DNA of 64,000 nucleotides from Zygaena filipendulae (lineage: Eukaryota; Arthropoda; Insecta; Lepidoptera; Zygaenidae). Location: NCBI GenBank assembly GCA_907165275.2, contig OU015668.1, forward strand, positions 10,039,658 through 10,103,657, written 5' to 3'. Positions 43,101-58,100 of the stretch are shown piece by piece. Position 1 is the stretch's first letter, and each line of letters starts with the position of its first letter. Below the pieces are notes generated by a model that did no database searches, was not told where the DNA came from, and was given only the letters and a program-made list of their open reading frames with translations. The translations under genes and the position numbers were made by a program.

Positions 43101-46100
43101 TTGTCAAGTGTGCAAGTGTAGGTGTACTGTAGACTGTAGAGTGTAGAGTGTAGAGTGCGGGTACTGACGCGTCGGGCGGCAGGCCGCACAGCAGCGCCAG
43201 CCGCCGCTTGAGCTCGCGGCACGCGCCGTCCGAGCTGACGCGCACGCCGTACTTCACCGGCACCGACCCGTCCAGCAGCACCACTGCCCGGTACACACCA
43301 CCATATTAGCTACAGCGTATCAGTTCGAGCGAATGGGGATGTGGACTAACTACTTTTGAAAACCAAAATTCTAATTAGGCCGTCAGTTAGAAAATTAAAA
43401 ATCATTAGACACGTATTTTATTATTTTTCAAATAAATTAAAATATACAGAGATAAAGCGCATTAAAGTTTAGGGTGAAGGGGTCGTGACGTCACTAACCG
43501 TTAAAACCGCCATACAAACTGTCCGTCACGTGACGTCACGCGAAATTTAAACACAATGTATCGCCGTTATTTTTTGATAATACATAATACATAAAAAAGA
43601 AAAAAATACGTGTCCAATATTTTTTATTAATTTACAAGACGGACTAAACAAAAATTAGTCATCATGCCCATTAATATGATTTTTTATGCTCTCGTTGGAG
43701 CGAAGCGAGCGATCGTAAAGTGGAATAGTCCTTCGCGAACTCCTCCTACACCGTTTGACCGATTGAGTTATCACTAATTAACCGATTTCCAAAAAGGAGG
43801 AGGTTCTATGTTCGATTGTATGTATGTATTTTTTTATTATTATATATAACTTTAAACAGACAGCGTGTTACTGAAGAATTTGTTGCGCAGCTTCTTTTCT
43901 TCAGCAATAACACTAGGAAGCTGTGAAGGGTAGATATTTTATATGTGCTGTCTACTGTAAACTATAATTTTATTGACGTCCAAAAGAGCCCATTATGGGA
44001 CTAATTTGAATAAATGATTTACATGCTGGTCAAGAGGCCATGGCAATGTTGATGTGAAAGTTTTTTTTTGATATCATGTAATCGACACCCGATAATGCCA
44101 GCCTTTTAAGGTCTTTTACCGGATTCAAACCCGAAAACCGCAGGCTTCTATCAGATTGAATTCCAAGTACCGGGTTGATTGCCTATCTATAGTAGCTATA
44201 TAGCTGAGCACGGGCTCGAGTGGAATCGTGCGTTGTGAAGTAGAATTATAATCGGTCCTTCGGTCCGGATGCCCACCTCTGACCTCGCAGTTGACGTACG
44301 AGTCCATGGGCAGCGGCAGGCTGAGCATGTTGAAGGCGTCGAAGCGCACGGACTCGTGGCCGCACGCGTCGCAGCGCACCTTGGACTTGAGCTGGCCGTA
44401 GAACAGCTCCGTGAGGATGGAGCGGTTGCGCGCCGCGTGCGCCGCCCACGCCTCCGCCGCCACCACCTGCGCGCCCACCGCCCACCGCCCACCGCCCACA
44501 TCACACATGGTACACCGCACACAAGCCTGGCCTCATACATCCGGAATGGCTCTCCGGATTCATAATCTGAATTCTTATTATTTATTCAGAAAGCCCTGAA
44601 TACTATTTCAGTATGCTCCACACACATTCAGATTTTTTCAAATTATGAACTTCTCAGAGCGACCGGTAAGAATGATCCCATCAAAAACAAACTTGTAAAA
44701 AAGTCCCAAGTCTCGCAACTCAGTTCTTCTACAGTAAAAAGTTGTGAGATCAATGTAATACCAAGTCGGTTAATTTATTCAGTATCTACTTAAGGGTCCT
44801 TCTGTCTAAAGTTATCATGTTATAAGCTAATCTAATAACATTTTATAGTGACCATATCAAATTTAAAAATCTTTTATGTTTTAAATAGATTGATTGGCTT
44901 GGCGATCACGTGAAAACACAATATATCTCACATGTAATACATAATTATGGTTCTAAACAATCTAATTTAATTATAATATGTATTACTTGTGAGATATATT
45001 GTGTTTTCACGGCCGTGCCGCTTTTGTTGTTCGACTTGGCAGGGGCACTGCCGTGCCCCCAGATACTGATGAGCGTTCTGAATTCCGGACCGGAATATTT
45101 AAGATTTTGATTTCATAACGCGCGTATTCGAATTATTTCAATTGCCACTGCAAGCGCTTAAACGTCTGGACGTGTTTCGACCTGTTGGCGAGATGTGACG
45201 GAAAAAATAATTTTGTGCGTCGAAAATCGCCCTTTTATATGGAACACTATACTGAAACTAAACTTTTAAGATATGTGTGAGGCAAGGTGCCGGAATATAA
45301 GATTATGAATTCAGATTATGAATCCGGAGAGTCATTCCGGATGTATAAGGCCAGCCTAAGAGGCCGTGGGGCAGGCCACCCCGGTTGCTAACTTGGAGCA
45401 AATGCCCCAACTTTTCCAAATTTTTTTTTTGTTGGCATCCAGAGTGTATATAAATTTTTATTTATTCACTAAGGCCTTTTGCACATTATAAGATTTTTCT
45501 TATTTGACATCCAGCCGCTTTGGTTGTTGTTGTGTCGATATAGGGCGTAATGTATAAATGTACAATGTAAGTAGGTACATATAGCACTTCAAGCCTAGCA
45601 AACTTTTTTTCTGCATCAATGAGTCAGTCGCAATTAAACATTAGACACGAAACTACGTATTTCTTTGCAACCAAACACCCTAGCACTTGCAGTGATGGAA
45701 AATAGACCTTAATACAACCAACAGTTGTTATAATTGGGAACTCCGGGATAAAAAACCCTATGTCCTCTTCTGTACCCTTGACAACATATGTGCAAAATTT
45801 CATGGCGATCGGTTGAGTTGTGAAAGCGTAACAAACTCAAATTCGCATTTATAAAAGTAAGGATTTTCCAGTTAACATTTTCCGAGCTGGTATGATAGGA
45901 GTGCGTTACATCGCCCAATTGACTACGGAGTCAATACCTGGTCGGGCCTCCCGTCCGAGTCGCGCGGCGCGGCGGGGGCGGGGGCGGGTGCGGGGGCGGG
46001 CTGGCCGTCGCCGTCGTGCCGCTGCTCCTGCTGCTGCTGCTGCTGCAGCGGCGCCTGGTTGAGGTCCTCGTGCAGCGCGTCCAGCAGCCACGCGAGCAGC

Positions 46101-49100
46101 TCCTGCGCGTCGTGCTGCCCGCCGCCGGCCAGCGCGCGCGCGTGCCGCGACACGCACCAGCGCACGCGTAGCGGCGCCACCGAGCGTGCGCGGCACGACC
46201 ACACCTGGGGGGGGGACATGAAATAATAGTCTTTTACATCTCTTATATTCGGTAAGGAGGTCCCAAATGGGGCTTGTTGGTGACCAATTCGCTCTCTAGG
46301 GTAATAATGTAACTAGAAAAGCCCTAGGGCGGTAAGTGATTAAAAAAAAACAACTCTTCTCTCTTTCAAAAAGTTCGCGTACATCTAACCATCATACTGG
46401 CAATAGATATCATGCATTCAGCCCAATGACAAAAGAGGTCGCTTCGCTATTCAGCCTTGTCTTCGTATGAGTATAATAGTCATCAATTTTAAATATCGAA
46501 CGGCGAAGCTCAATTACGTTATTTAAAAAAATAATTATAAAATGTATTATTCTTGTAATGCCGGTTTTTTTCTATTAATCTCACAATCGAGTTTTAAAGC
46601 AGAGTAGTTAGCTCGGGTGTAAGCATCGGCTACTAATCTATTATTAATATCTCTAACCCCACATAATAATCAATCTTCAAACTAAAACTCGTAATCAGAA
46701 GTAGAATTAATAATTTCGAAAGTTACGAGCGAACGAAATTCTTTGAAGGTTCAAGTTTTATTGGGCTTTTAAATTTGTTTTTAGTGTTCTATTAGGACTA
46801 AAAGAAAGAAAGAAGAAAGAAAAGAAATTTATTTGCCAACCAACACAAAATATGACAAACAACATTTACTAAAAACTGTTCGGAAAGATCAGCAAAAATT
46901 ATCTCACCTCTTTGCATAGTTCCCCGAAACGCAACGCCAAGACTCCTTTGGTGCCGAGCGGGTTGGTCGTGTTGACTTCATACAGGTGCATGCCCGAGTT
47001 GAAGTAGCGGGTGAGGGCGGCCGTGTTCCACACCTGTTCATGCGGATACGAATGTAATACAAATTGCGACACGAAAGAAATTGGTCGGAGCCAGCGAATG
47101 GACATTAATAGTGATGTTAAAAAAAATTGGAGCATTATTCTTAGTAAAAATGTTAATAATTACTTTATCATTGTTTTAATTCTTTATTCATATACTGTAT
47201 TTATATAAGATCTTAATCCGCGGATGTGAGCCTTCAAAAATCCGCATCCGCATTCACATCCACGGATGTGAAAAATCGGCATCCGCAACATCCCTGGTGT
47301 GCACATACGCCATCCGTCTTCAGTTGTGGGGGGGGTTCGCTCGGTTCGCATTGTCGCGGGTGTGGGCACGCTGAACTCGGGGTGCGCACACAGTACCTTG
47401 GGAATTTTCATATCCCATATCTAATAAATATCAAGAAATAACAACACCAGTAAATTAGACTCACCGACTGCAAAGCTGCATTCATGAAGCACGTGTTGCC
47501 CAAGTTGTGTAAGCCAGTGGCTCCGGGAAGGTTAGGAGCTACTAGCGTCTCTCGCCTTTCAGTCGCCCGTCCGGATCCACTGTAATTAATTTATAGTCAA
47601 TTATAACATTAAAAACAATTATAATAGTTAACATAATAGAGTCTGAATATAATCATAATTATGTTACGTAGACACAAATTAACTAAACGGACACTCTTTT
47701 GCATAATTACTCTCCCAAAACCTCAGACGTGCACTCATTATCTCATTCCACGCCTCCGCAAACAAACATGTGATCGGTATGTCCACAGCTGCAGCGTGAC
47801 AGCGCGGCACGTACCCGAGCGCGCCGATCTCCTCGGGCCAGGTGAGGTCCGGGTTGCGCACCTCGACGAGTAGTCGCGCGCGGTCGCCCAGCCGCAGCTC
47901 TTGCAGCGTGGGTCGCTCGTCGTCCAGGAGCACCTGAACCGGCGCCGGCGCCGCGCCCAGCGCCCACAGCCGCACGTCCTCACGGGCCAGCCCCAGTGCA
48001 CCGCAAATAAACTCCGACACCTGAAAAGTTTACTCATCTACATACATAGACTTCAAAGTGGCATTTCGTCTAATAACTGTGAACGCAAAATTTATCTTCC
48101 AAACAGAAATTAAATGGCGACGTATGGACATCTAATATAACTAACTTATAAGAACCCAAAAGTCACACACGAATTCATCAATGATTATTAAAATTTGAAT
48201 AATTAAACATTTCACTAACAAAGTACTGTCTTTAAGTTTACTTGGATGATATGATGTAATGCTCGCAATGCGGCCACGACACCGGCACAGTACCTGTTTG
48301 ACGGTGGCGAGGCGCGAGAAGGCGGCGGTGTAGGCGAGCTGCCGCTCGGGCGGCGCGGGCGCCAGCGGCACGCTGCTGTACACGGACACGCCGCCGATTC
48401 CGAGCATCGTGCTCGTTCCTAAACCACATTCATAACTCACTTATAAACATCATTAATTAGGTTACTTTGCAAGGACATACACAATCGCTTAAAATCCGTA
48501 GAGAAATGTCGATTTTATTGCATATAAAACTATTTTCTAAAACCTAATAGATCTCATTATTATTTTAGCTTCACGTTGTAGCTAGTTTGAGTAACAAGTA
48601 CCCTGAATTATAATAATCCTTATCAATCTAAGTACACATCATACAATTCAACTTGATATTTACAATACAAAACTGTAGTGCTACTCACTATTCGTGCTGG
48701 GAACGTGTCTGAACAGCTTTAGATGCAACGGGTATAATTCCAACTCTACGTCGCAGTTCGGCGGCCGTATAACCTGGAAGTTATAATTGTGTCCTATATT
48801 TACAATTTTGCTGATATGAAACAGCAGCCTAATTAGATTCGGCGACGGACCTGCCGGGGCAGCGGGTCGGGCCCGCCGTACCACAGCGCGAGCGCGCGCC
48901 ACAGCGCGTCGGGCAGCAGCTCGAAGTCGCGGTGCTGCGCCAGCGTCACGTCGCGCCGCAGGTGCCCGCCCTCGCCCGTCAGCGTGCGGACCTGCGCACC
49001 GAGCACACACAAATCAAATAAACTCTATCACAGACACATAAACATGCAAATACGTACAATTAGGCGACTGGTACTGCTAGCAGCCATCTCTTTATAGGCA

Positions 49101-52100
49101 ACCTCCGGAAGACAAAGAAGAGAAAGAAAGGTGGGGCTGGAGAAGCTATGGTCGAGGGATGGGGTTGTGTCGTGAGCGGAGTTGAAAGAGCAGGGACAAA
49201 AAGCGGGGTGAGAGAAGCTGTAGGAGAGGGGAGGGGTGGTGTTGTGGGAGGAGCTAGGGGAGCTGGGGCAGAGAGTGAACTGGGATAAAGAAGCTGAGTA
49301 GCTGTGGGCGCAGGGAGGGGTAGTGTTGTGAGCGGAACTCGAAGTGCAAGGGTGGGGGGAGGTGTAGAGACAGGGTGGTGTGCACCAGTCACCTTGAGCA
49401 GGTCCGGCTGCAGCAGGTGGCGGTTGTCGATGGGCCCGGGGCGGCGCGCCGGCGGCGGGCGGGGCGCGCGCGCGGCGGGCGGCGCGCTGCTCACGCCGCT
49501 GCTGCTGGCGCTGCCCAGCGACGACGCGCGGCTCTCCGCGCGGCCCAGCAGCGACCCCATCGACTCTGTAACACACACACAAGCACACACAACTCAAGCA
49601 CAAATCACTATATCAACCTTACATAGTATGACAAACGAAAAATACTTATACGGACCGCGATTGATCACAGTAGGTATATTTTCGCTAAAACCCCGCTGAC
49701 ACAATCACAATACGCTTTCATAAAGTAACTACCATCTATTTTAATTTTTAACGTATTTAAATCGGACGCCGTCGTTAAAGTGTCACCTCGATTAAGAAAA
49801 CTACCTCAAATTAAAATAAAGGTAGTTTATTGCCTCAAAATAAACAATCAAACTAAGACAAATGAAAAGAAAAGACAGGGCAAAAGGCAACCTTATTGCT
49901 AGAGGCAATCTTTTCAAGGCAAGGCAAGTGATAGAGAGCTGTAGATACATAATTTCAGAAGCGTTTTTCGCTTCAAAGTCAGGTCACTATATAATGCACC
50001 CCCCTCCCCTCTTCCTAACTCCCTCCAAATTGATTCAGTAAGTGTTGCACCCCCTTTCCCCCCGTTCCCGTCCCGCTAAAGTTGATGCTTCCCCCGTCCC
50101 ACCAGGCACCGCCCCCGCTCCGCTCACCGGTGCTGTTGCTGGTGAAGCTGTCGTCGCACACGACGGCCTCGTCGAGCTGGCGGGCGCGCGGCGCGGCGCG
50201 GCAGCACGCGTCCCCGGCGGCGGTGGGCACGGTGGGCGCGGTGTGCGCGAGCCACGCCGCCCACCACTCGGCGCCCACCAGGTACCAGAACTGGCCCACC
50301 GAGTAGCCGCGCTGCTCCTCGCGCCGCAGCCACCCCAGCACTGCGGGCCCGACGCCGACAGCACACGTTAAACAATAATAATATTAATCCACTTCACAAA
50401 ACATAGATCTACTTGAGCCCGCACTGTAAGCTATGAGCTTGTGCCGTGGAAACCAAGCAAACATGGTATATCTAATATATATAAATCACGCGTCATGTTG
50501 TTTGTCCGCGATGGACTCCCGAAACTACTGAACGGATTTTGATAAAATTTTGTAACCATTCATAAAATGGTCCAACTTAAAAGATAGGATAGTTTTTATC
50601 CCGGAATTCCCTCGGGAACTGAAGGACATAGAGTACTTTTTCCCGCAACCTCCGCGGGAACTCCGGAATTACCGCAGATGAAATCGCGGGGGACAGCTAG
50701 TATTACATATAAATTATACTATACATATATTATATACACGCCCAGACTGGAAAATGGAACACTTGTTCTTCACACAAAGTCCACCCCCAGCGGGAATCAA
50801 AACCGGACCCTCTTGATTAGCGGGCAGGCATGGTTGCATTTGTAAGTATCTGCATAATATGACGTGTGAGCGTGAGCGCATGTTTGTTTGTTCTGTTCTG
50901 TGTTCTGGGTACCTGTGCGTGCGTGTGAAAATGTGGGTTCATGAGTGACTGTCTGTGAGTGCGTGTGAATGTGTTTGAATGTGTGCATGCGTATAATAAT
51001 AATAATAATGAATTTTATTTGGCATGCAAGTAAAAAAAATACATATAAAAGAAATTAAATAACTAAAACAAAAATTACAAAACTAATTTTAAATTTCATA
51101 ATATATATATATATATATACACAACGTGTTAATGAATTAACTGAAAACCTGATACACCCCATTTAAAAAAATAAACTATAATATGATTAAAATATATTCT
51201 ATGTTGAAAAAATTTATACTTTAAAAGTTATTCAACATTAGTTTGGAGGTGATCTATCTAAGAAATTCCAAGCACTACGCCCGCGCCTACCGGTTCGAAT
51301 TTTATATTAAAACATAGTGCGATCGATTCGCTAGATGATTCTGAGCAAACTACTTCCTAGTTTTCAGTTAATTCATTAACACGTTGTATAATTTTCCCTC
51401 AGCATATTGCTGGGCAGGGAGCCGTAGCGCTGATTTTCAGTTGGCCCCGGAATTAAAAAAAAATGAAGATTGAATAATTGTGTGTGTATGTTTGTGCTTG
51501 CGTATTTGTGTGCATTATTCATGAGTGTGTAATTGTGTGTGAGAGTTTATGTGTGAACACGGATATATTTAATAGAGTTGCGCAAGTGATAGTTTATCAT
51601 CTACGTCGACAAAGGAGTTTACATTTTTTATCTCGCCACATCAAAGAGTTGCGGAAGAGAACAGAGAATCAACTAGAATCAAACAGCGTTATCGCAAAAA
51701 CAAACGAAAATTATTATAACATTACATATTTTTACACTTAGTTGGATTTTGTTATCACTGTAACAGCCTATAAAACAAGCGTGATAACAACGGCCCGTAC
51801 CCTTAGCTAAGTTGACAATCTAAACCGTATAGAAAACTTAGCAACGGAATCGTTATGTCACGCGGACCGCGTTATATTACGTGACACGTGACGTAACGAA
51901 TCCGTGCCTCGGTTTTCTGTGCGTTAACAATAATTGTAGATAGTCAACTTGGCTAGGGGGGCGCGCTATATTCAGCCGCCGGCGCCGAGCGGAGACGCGC
52001 CGGAGCGTACACACTGTTATCGGACGACATTGCAGCGGCGATCTTGACACCGTACCCGTGGCACTAGTGAACCGTCAACCGACTCTCGGAATAATAATGG

Positions 52101-55100
52101 GCTAAAGATGACTAAATTTTAGTTTTACGCGCGGGAATTTCGGGTTAAAAAGTACCCTGTGTCATTCAGGACTACCGTAGCTACCAATGAGTGAAAGAAT
52201 TTTCAAAATCGGTTCAGTAGATCCAGAGTATTTTTTTTTATTTTTCAAATAAATGAAAATACACATAAATAAAGCGCATTGAAGTTAAGGGTGGGGGCTC
52301 GTGACGTCACTTACCGCTACAAGCCGCCATACAAACTGCACTAGTTAGTGACGTCACGCGAAATTTCAACTCAATGTATCGCTGTTATTTTTTGATTACG
52401 TAAAAAAAGAAAAAATACGTGTCCAATATTTTTTATTAATCTACAAGACGGACTAAAAAAAATTTTCAAATAGCCTATTCACACTCTTTATAATATTAGT
52501 ATAGAAAAAATGTTATTATTGTATCACTATAGCTGTTTACCGCGGTTTCTTTCACGACACTTTCTATCTCCGAATTCCCGCGGGAACTCCCCAATTAAAG
52601 CTGGTGAATACAGCTAGCATAAGTATAGAATGTACATAGTATTGCGAATGGTATTGTTATATGTATATGTTTAGTTGTTGTATATGTTGCTGTAAATCTT
52701 TGTGTTGTGTCAAATAATGTTTATCAATTCAATTCAATAGGCATGTTGACCAATTCTTTTTTAGTCCGTCTTGTAGTTTAAAAAAATATTGGACACGTAT
52801 TTTTTCTTTTTTTTTTTACGTAATCAAAAAATAACGGCGATACATTGAATTGAAATTTCGCTATCCGGACAGTTTGTATGACGGTTTTAGCGGTTAGTGA
52901 CGTCACGACCCCGTCACCCTAATTATCTCTGTATATTTTAATTTATTTGAAAAAGCAAAAAATACGTGTCTATTGTTTTCTTATTTTCTTACTGTCGGAC
53001 TAATTAGAATTTTGATTTTCAAAAGTAGTCAACATCCCCATTCAATGTAGGTGTGACCGAGTGGCGAGTGGCGAGTGGCGAGTGGCGAGTGGCGAGTGGC
53101 GAGTACCGACCGATGTCCCGCTCCTGGTGCGGGCACTGCGGCCGCAGCCCGAGCACCACGTGGCACACCTGCACCAGCAGCGCCAGCAGCGGCGCCACCA
53201 GCGGCTCCGCCGACTCCACGCTCCAGATCAGGAAGTCCTCCAGCGTCAGCGCCGCGCCGCCCTGCGCACACTCACTACAGTAACTACCAGCTGTGGGCCG
53301 CGGCTTCACCCAAGTAACTTTCGGAGTTCCCGCTGGAACTATTTTCATTTTCTAAAATAAATGTAACCTAACTTACTCGTTATAACATCAGCTATCTGCC
53401 AGTGAAAGTTCCGTTAAAATCAATCCAGCAAATTCAGAGATTAGCCGGAACAAACAGATAGATAAAAGAAAAAAAAAATGTGAGTACCGTAATATTATAC
53501 TTTCATTTTTGCATTTGGTGAATTACAAACAGACACTTTAAATTTTATTCATATGTTTATCTATAGAGATACACACATAGCTTGGAAACTATGCATACAG
53601 CGCCACCTGCCCCCTTAGCCAAGTTGATCTTTATCATTATAGATAACTAAGGAACTTTTCGTAATGTCACGTGTTCGTCATAACCTATGAAGATTGCTCT
53701 TTTAGCTTTCATTTTTCAAACATGTTTCACTAGCTACCCCCGCGGTTTCACTCGCGGTAATTTAGAAGTTTCCGCGGGAATTCCAGGACAAAATAAACTT
53801 ATAAATCTTCCTCTTGAATCCACTCAGTCTACTGGTGAAAACCGCATGAAAATTCGTTCGGTAGTTTTAGAGTTTAACGCAAAGAGATAGACAAACAGTT
53901 AGACAGACGCGGTGGAGCACTTTGTTTTATAATATGTAGCGATTTCATGTTCTAAGACAAACCCGTCGCTGGTTAGGTTTAGTTTTAAAAACCACCAAAA
54001 AGATATAATTAAAACAAAAGTTTTTGCAAAATAAAATGCCGCGTCATAATGAGCAATGAGCAATAAACAATCTAAAGTCAGCAGAGACGTAACGAATTAG
54101 ATATGTCGTAATTGTGTGTTTTTTTACGAATCTATTAATCCCAGAGATCGTTAAAAAAGATAATGATTTGCACTATCCGATTACAAATTTAAATAAGAAA
54201 ACCACATAACACTTACGTGTAAAAAAATTAGCAATGCTGATGATCTATCCATAATAATATGATAATATGTCTCACCTCATTGGCGACGACGATCTGCTCG
54301 CCGCCGGGGCCGCCGGGGCCCGGGCCGAGCTGGAACACGGGCCTCCTGCCGTTGGCGGGCGGGGCGGCCGCCAGCTTGCCGCTGAGCTGCTGCAGCACCG
54401 CGCCGGGGTCGAAGCCCTGCGGCTCCTCGCCCTCGGCCGCACCCTCCCCCCCCGGCGAGGGCGCGCGCCGCAGCGTCTCGTTGGCGACGGCGCACAGCAC
54501 CTCCACCATCTCCGCCAGCTCGCTGCTGTTCAGCACCCCGTCACGGTCCTCGTCGAAGATCTTGAAGCAGACTGCAGTAAAGGGAGAGAGAACTGTTACT
54601 ACATAAAGAAGTAAGCCTTCGCTACGACGCAGCGGCGAGCCTGCAGGTGATAGTGGTGTGGGCTGTCGCTGCTGCAAAATACCGGCCAAGTGCGAGTCGG
54701 ACTCGCGCGCGAAGGGTTCCGTACCATCACAACATACTACATAGTAAAAAAAAACAAAATCGCTTCCAGATATCTGTCTGTCCCTATGTATGCTTGGAGA
54801 TCTTTAAAACTACGCAACGGACTTTGATGCGGTTTATTTTAATAGATAGAGTGATTCAAGAGGATGATTTATACGTATAGTTTATCCTGGAATTCCCGCT
54901 GGAACTCTGAAATTACCGCGGGTGAAACGTGAAAATCACGTTTGTTATATGAGAGTCCCCTTAAGTATTTATTTTATTATGTTTTTTTTTGTATTTGTTG
55001 TTACCTATGTATATAGCGGCAACAGAAATACATCATCTGTTTATTATTATTACAACAACTGTCTAACTATCACGGTTGATGAGATACAGCTTGTTTACAG

Positions 55101-58100
55101 ACGGACAGACAAACGGCGGAGTCTCAGTAATAGGGTCCCGGTTTAACCTTTGGGTACGGAACTCTAAAAACAGTGGCAAGAATCATCCCCAGTTTGATAT
55201 ATTTTATTTTTTATTTTTTAGTCCGTCTTGTAGATTATTAAAAAATATTGGACACGTATTTTTTATTTTTTTACGTAATCAAAAAATAACGGCGATATAT
55301 TGAGTTGAAATTTCGCGTGACGTCACTATTCTGACAGTTTGTATGGCGGTTTTGTGGTTAGTGACGTCACGACCTCCTCATCCTAAATTTTAATGCGCTT
55401 TATCTCTGTATATTTTAATTTATTTAAAAAAGAAAAAAAAATACGTGTCTATTGTTTTTTTATTTTCTAACTGACGGACTAATTAGAATTTTGATTTTCA
55501 ATAGTAGTCAACATCCCTATTGCCCTCGTTGAACTTTGTAGTTTGTAGGTACTCTTCGTCGGTGCTACTTCCCACGTGTATTGCGTTGACATAACACACT
55601 CGTAACAATAAACCACACACCGCAGACAGACAGATAACACTCGCAGCGCGCTATTGTTATTGACATAGGTACTTTATAGATAACAATATTAACAATACAT
55701 AACTAGTACAAGTGTTATGGGCTTATTACACTACTTCCAATTTAGGGAATCTAAATTGGATACAATGGGCATGTTCACTAATTTTTATTTTTTAGTCCGT
55801 CTTGTAGATTATTTAAAAATATTGTTGGTTTTAATATAGATTTGTATATTGCCATTTTACTGGCAATATACAAATCTATATTAAAACCAATCTGGACCTA
55901 CGGCATCCAGTTGTGGGGTACTGCTAGTCACAGCAACATAGAAATCCTAGAGCGATTCCAAAGTAAAGCTATGCGCACAATGTTTAAGATACCACCATAT
56001 ATAAGTAACAAATATGTAAACCAAGACCTCAACATAAATACTGTGAAGCAAGAGATTGCAAACTTCAGCCGGAGCTACCAGAAAAGGCTTGACGGACACA
56101 GGAATGAACTAGCAGCGGTTCTACAAGGAACAGGCAGCCTTCAATTTACAAGACTGAAGAGACATGCAATACCAAACCTCGCAGAGAGATTCGCTGTCAG
56201 AACTTGAATGAAGCATTACTGAATGCTTTCTTCAACCACAAACCCACAATAACAAAGCCAGCCAATTAGATTATTGTCTCAGGAGTCAGGACAGATTGCT
56301 AAGTTGCAGGATTTATAAAAAAAAAAAATAACGGCGATATATTGAGTTGAAATTTTGCGTGACGTCACTGTTCTAACAGTTTGTATGGCGGTTTTAGTGG
56401 TTAGTGACGTCACGACCCCCTCACCCTAAACTTTAATGCGCTTTATCTCTGTATATTTTAATTTATTTGAAAAAGAAAAAAATACGTGTCTATGTTTTTT
56501 ATTTTCTAACTGACGGTCTAATTAGAATTTTGATTTTCAAAAGTTGTCCACATCCCCATTTAGGATCAGTGAGAGCGAGTAATCACACTACACTAAATTG
56601 TACCCTAAATCGACTACTATAGGGTACATTTTAATGTAGTGTGATCACTCACTCACTGATCCTAAATCGGAACCAATTGCTCTTACTTCGATTACACCTT
56701 CAGATTTCCTAGATTGGTGTCTGACAAATTGTAAAGTGTAATAAGTGTTTTAGCAATCTTCTTTGACGTGGATACTCGTTTGTGAACTGAAGCATTCGCC
56801 ATTACATTGATATAGGCTTAGCTCATATAAAGTGTGTAAAAATTTAAACAGATGACCGCAATTAAAAAGAAAAACAGGTTGTGTAATCTGCGTAAAATTC
56901 CAATTCATTAGGGAAAAACAAAACCTGTTTTATTTTGGAAGGAATCCGTTTAAAAATAGGGTTGAGTGTCAAGTTCTAAGAATGCATGCATTCAACCATA
57001 GATGAACAATAGCGCGACCTTGACCCCGGGCGTCGTGTCGGAGTAACTACACCGGTGTATAGTAAATAGATGTCACACTACACCGCCTAGTAGCGAACAC
57101 AATACTACGGGTAGGGTAACCACAATACAGAGAAAATATTGGATTATTTTTAACCTAATATTATACAGAGAAAATATATTTGATTTTTTTGTATGTTTGT
57201 TTATTTGTAATCGACAAACGCAAAACTGCTGAATTGATTTTAAAATTCTTTCACTTATAGGACGGTACAGCGTTCCTGAGTGACATACGGTAATTTTATC
57301 CTTTTTTCAATGAATGAATGTTTAATTTATTTAATTAAATCAAAATCATGTTTGCGTTTGTAGCTGAAAGTTTAATACCAGATCCCGTTGTTAAAATCTC
57401 TGTGTTGATTGAGGTAAAGCGACTTCAGTCTTTCCTATTTTATTTTTTTTCAATTAAAATATACAACACTGTGAGAAGTCAAATAATAATTTCTGGAGGT
57501 CAGGCGGAAGTTGTGATGAACGCGTGCGTTTACGACCGCATCTACCTCTCAGTTACCACTTTGTTTTTCTAGAACTTCAGGAATCGGGCGACATTGAATT
57601 GTAGTAATAAACAGTAGTAATGATATATTCCCACGCAAGTACAGCACGTTTGGTAACCCTAGCTGTGACTGAACAGTGAACACCGTATTTCCTCATATTA
57701 TGCACGAATGCTAAGTTTAATTCTTCGTAAGGGGACCGCTGGTATTGAATTACACACTCAAATCTCAGTCTTTTATTGTATAATATTTTTTCGTACTTGA
57801 CACGCAAAACTGCGAGTGTGTAGGTCAAATAATATAACATTACATGTACTTACATTTTCTTTTTTGTTCGTAAAGTGACTCTTATTTTAAAGTGACGTGA
57901 CGCATTTTTTTTTCTACCCTAGTTTCCCTGCGGTACACAAGTTCGCCTGCACACCCGTTAATTTGGGAGTTCCCACGGCAGTTTCGTGAAAATCTAATGT
58001 TTTTTATTAAAAAAAGTCACACTTAGGTATCATGTTATTTATATGTATTGTTATTTGTTTCTTCTATTTTATAACTAGTTGTACCCCGCAGGTTAATTTC

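Larger units (their letters stand above)
50839..53110. other. USP32 intron 6
   Basis: Contains the 51118-51390 inverted-repeat element, a GC-rich patch at 51945-52040, Helitron remnants (52115-52225, 52486-52614), MITE copies 9 and 10, and the donor-side heptamers. No coding exon was recognised. Confidence 0.65.

Noticed and set aside
49028..49603. 191-codon minus frame through USP32 intron 8
   Set aside because: Low-complexity minisatellite; the exon part ends at the LLK|gtgact donor and the next exon starts at 48991 with clear homology.
55842..56207. 121-codon reverse-transcriptase-like frame as a gene
   Set aside because: It is a 5'-truncated Jockey fragment without endonuclease or polymerase core, inserted in a MITE.
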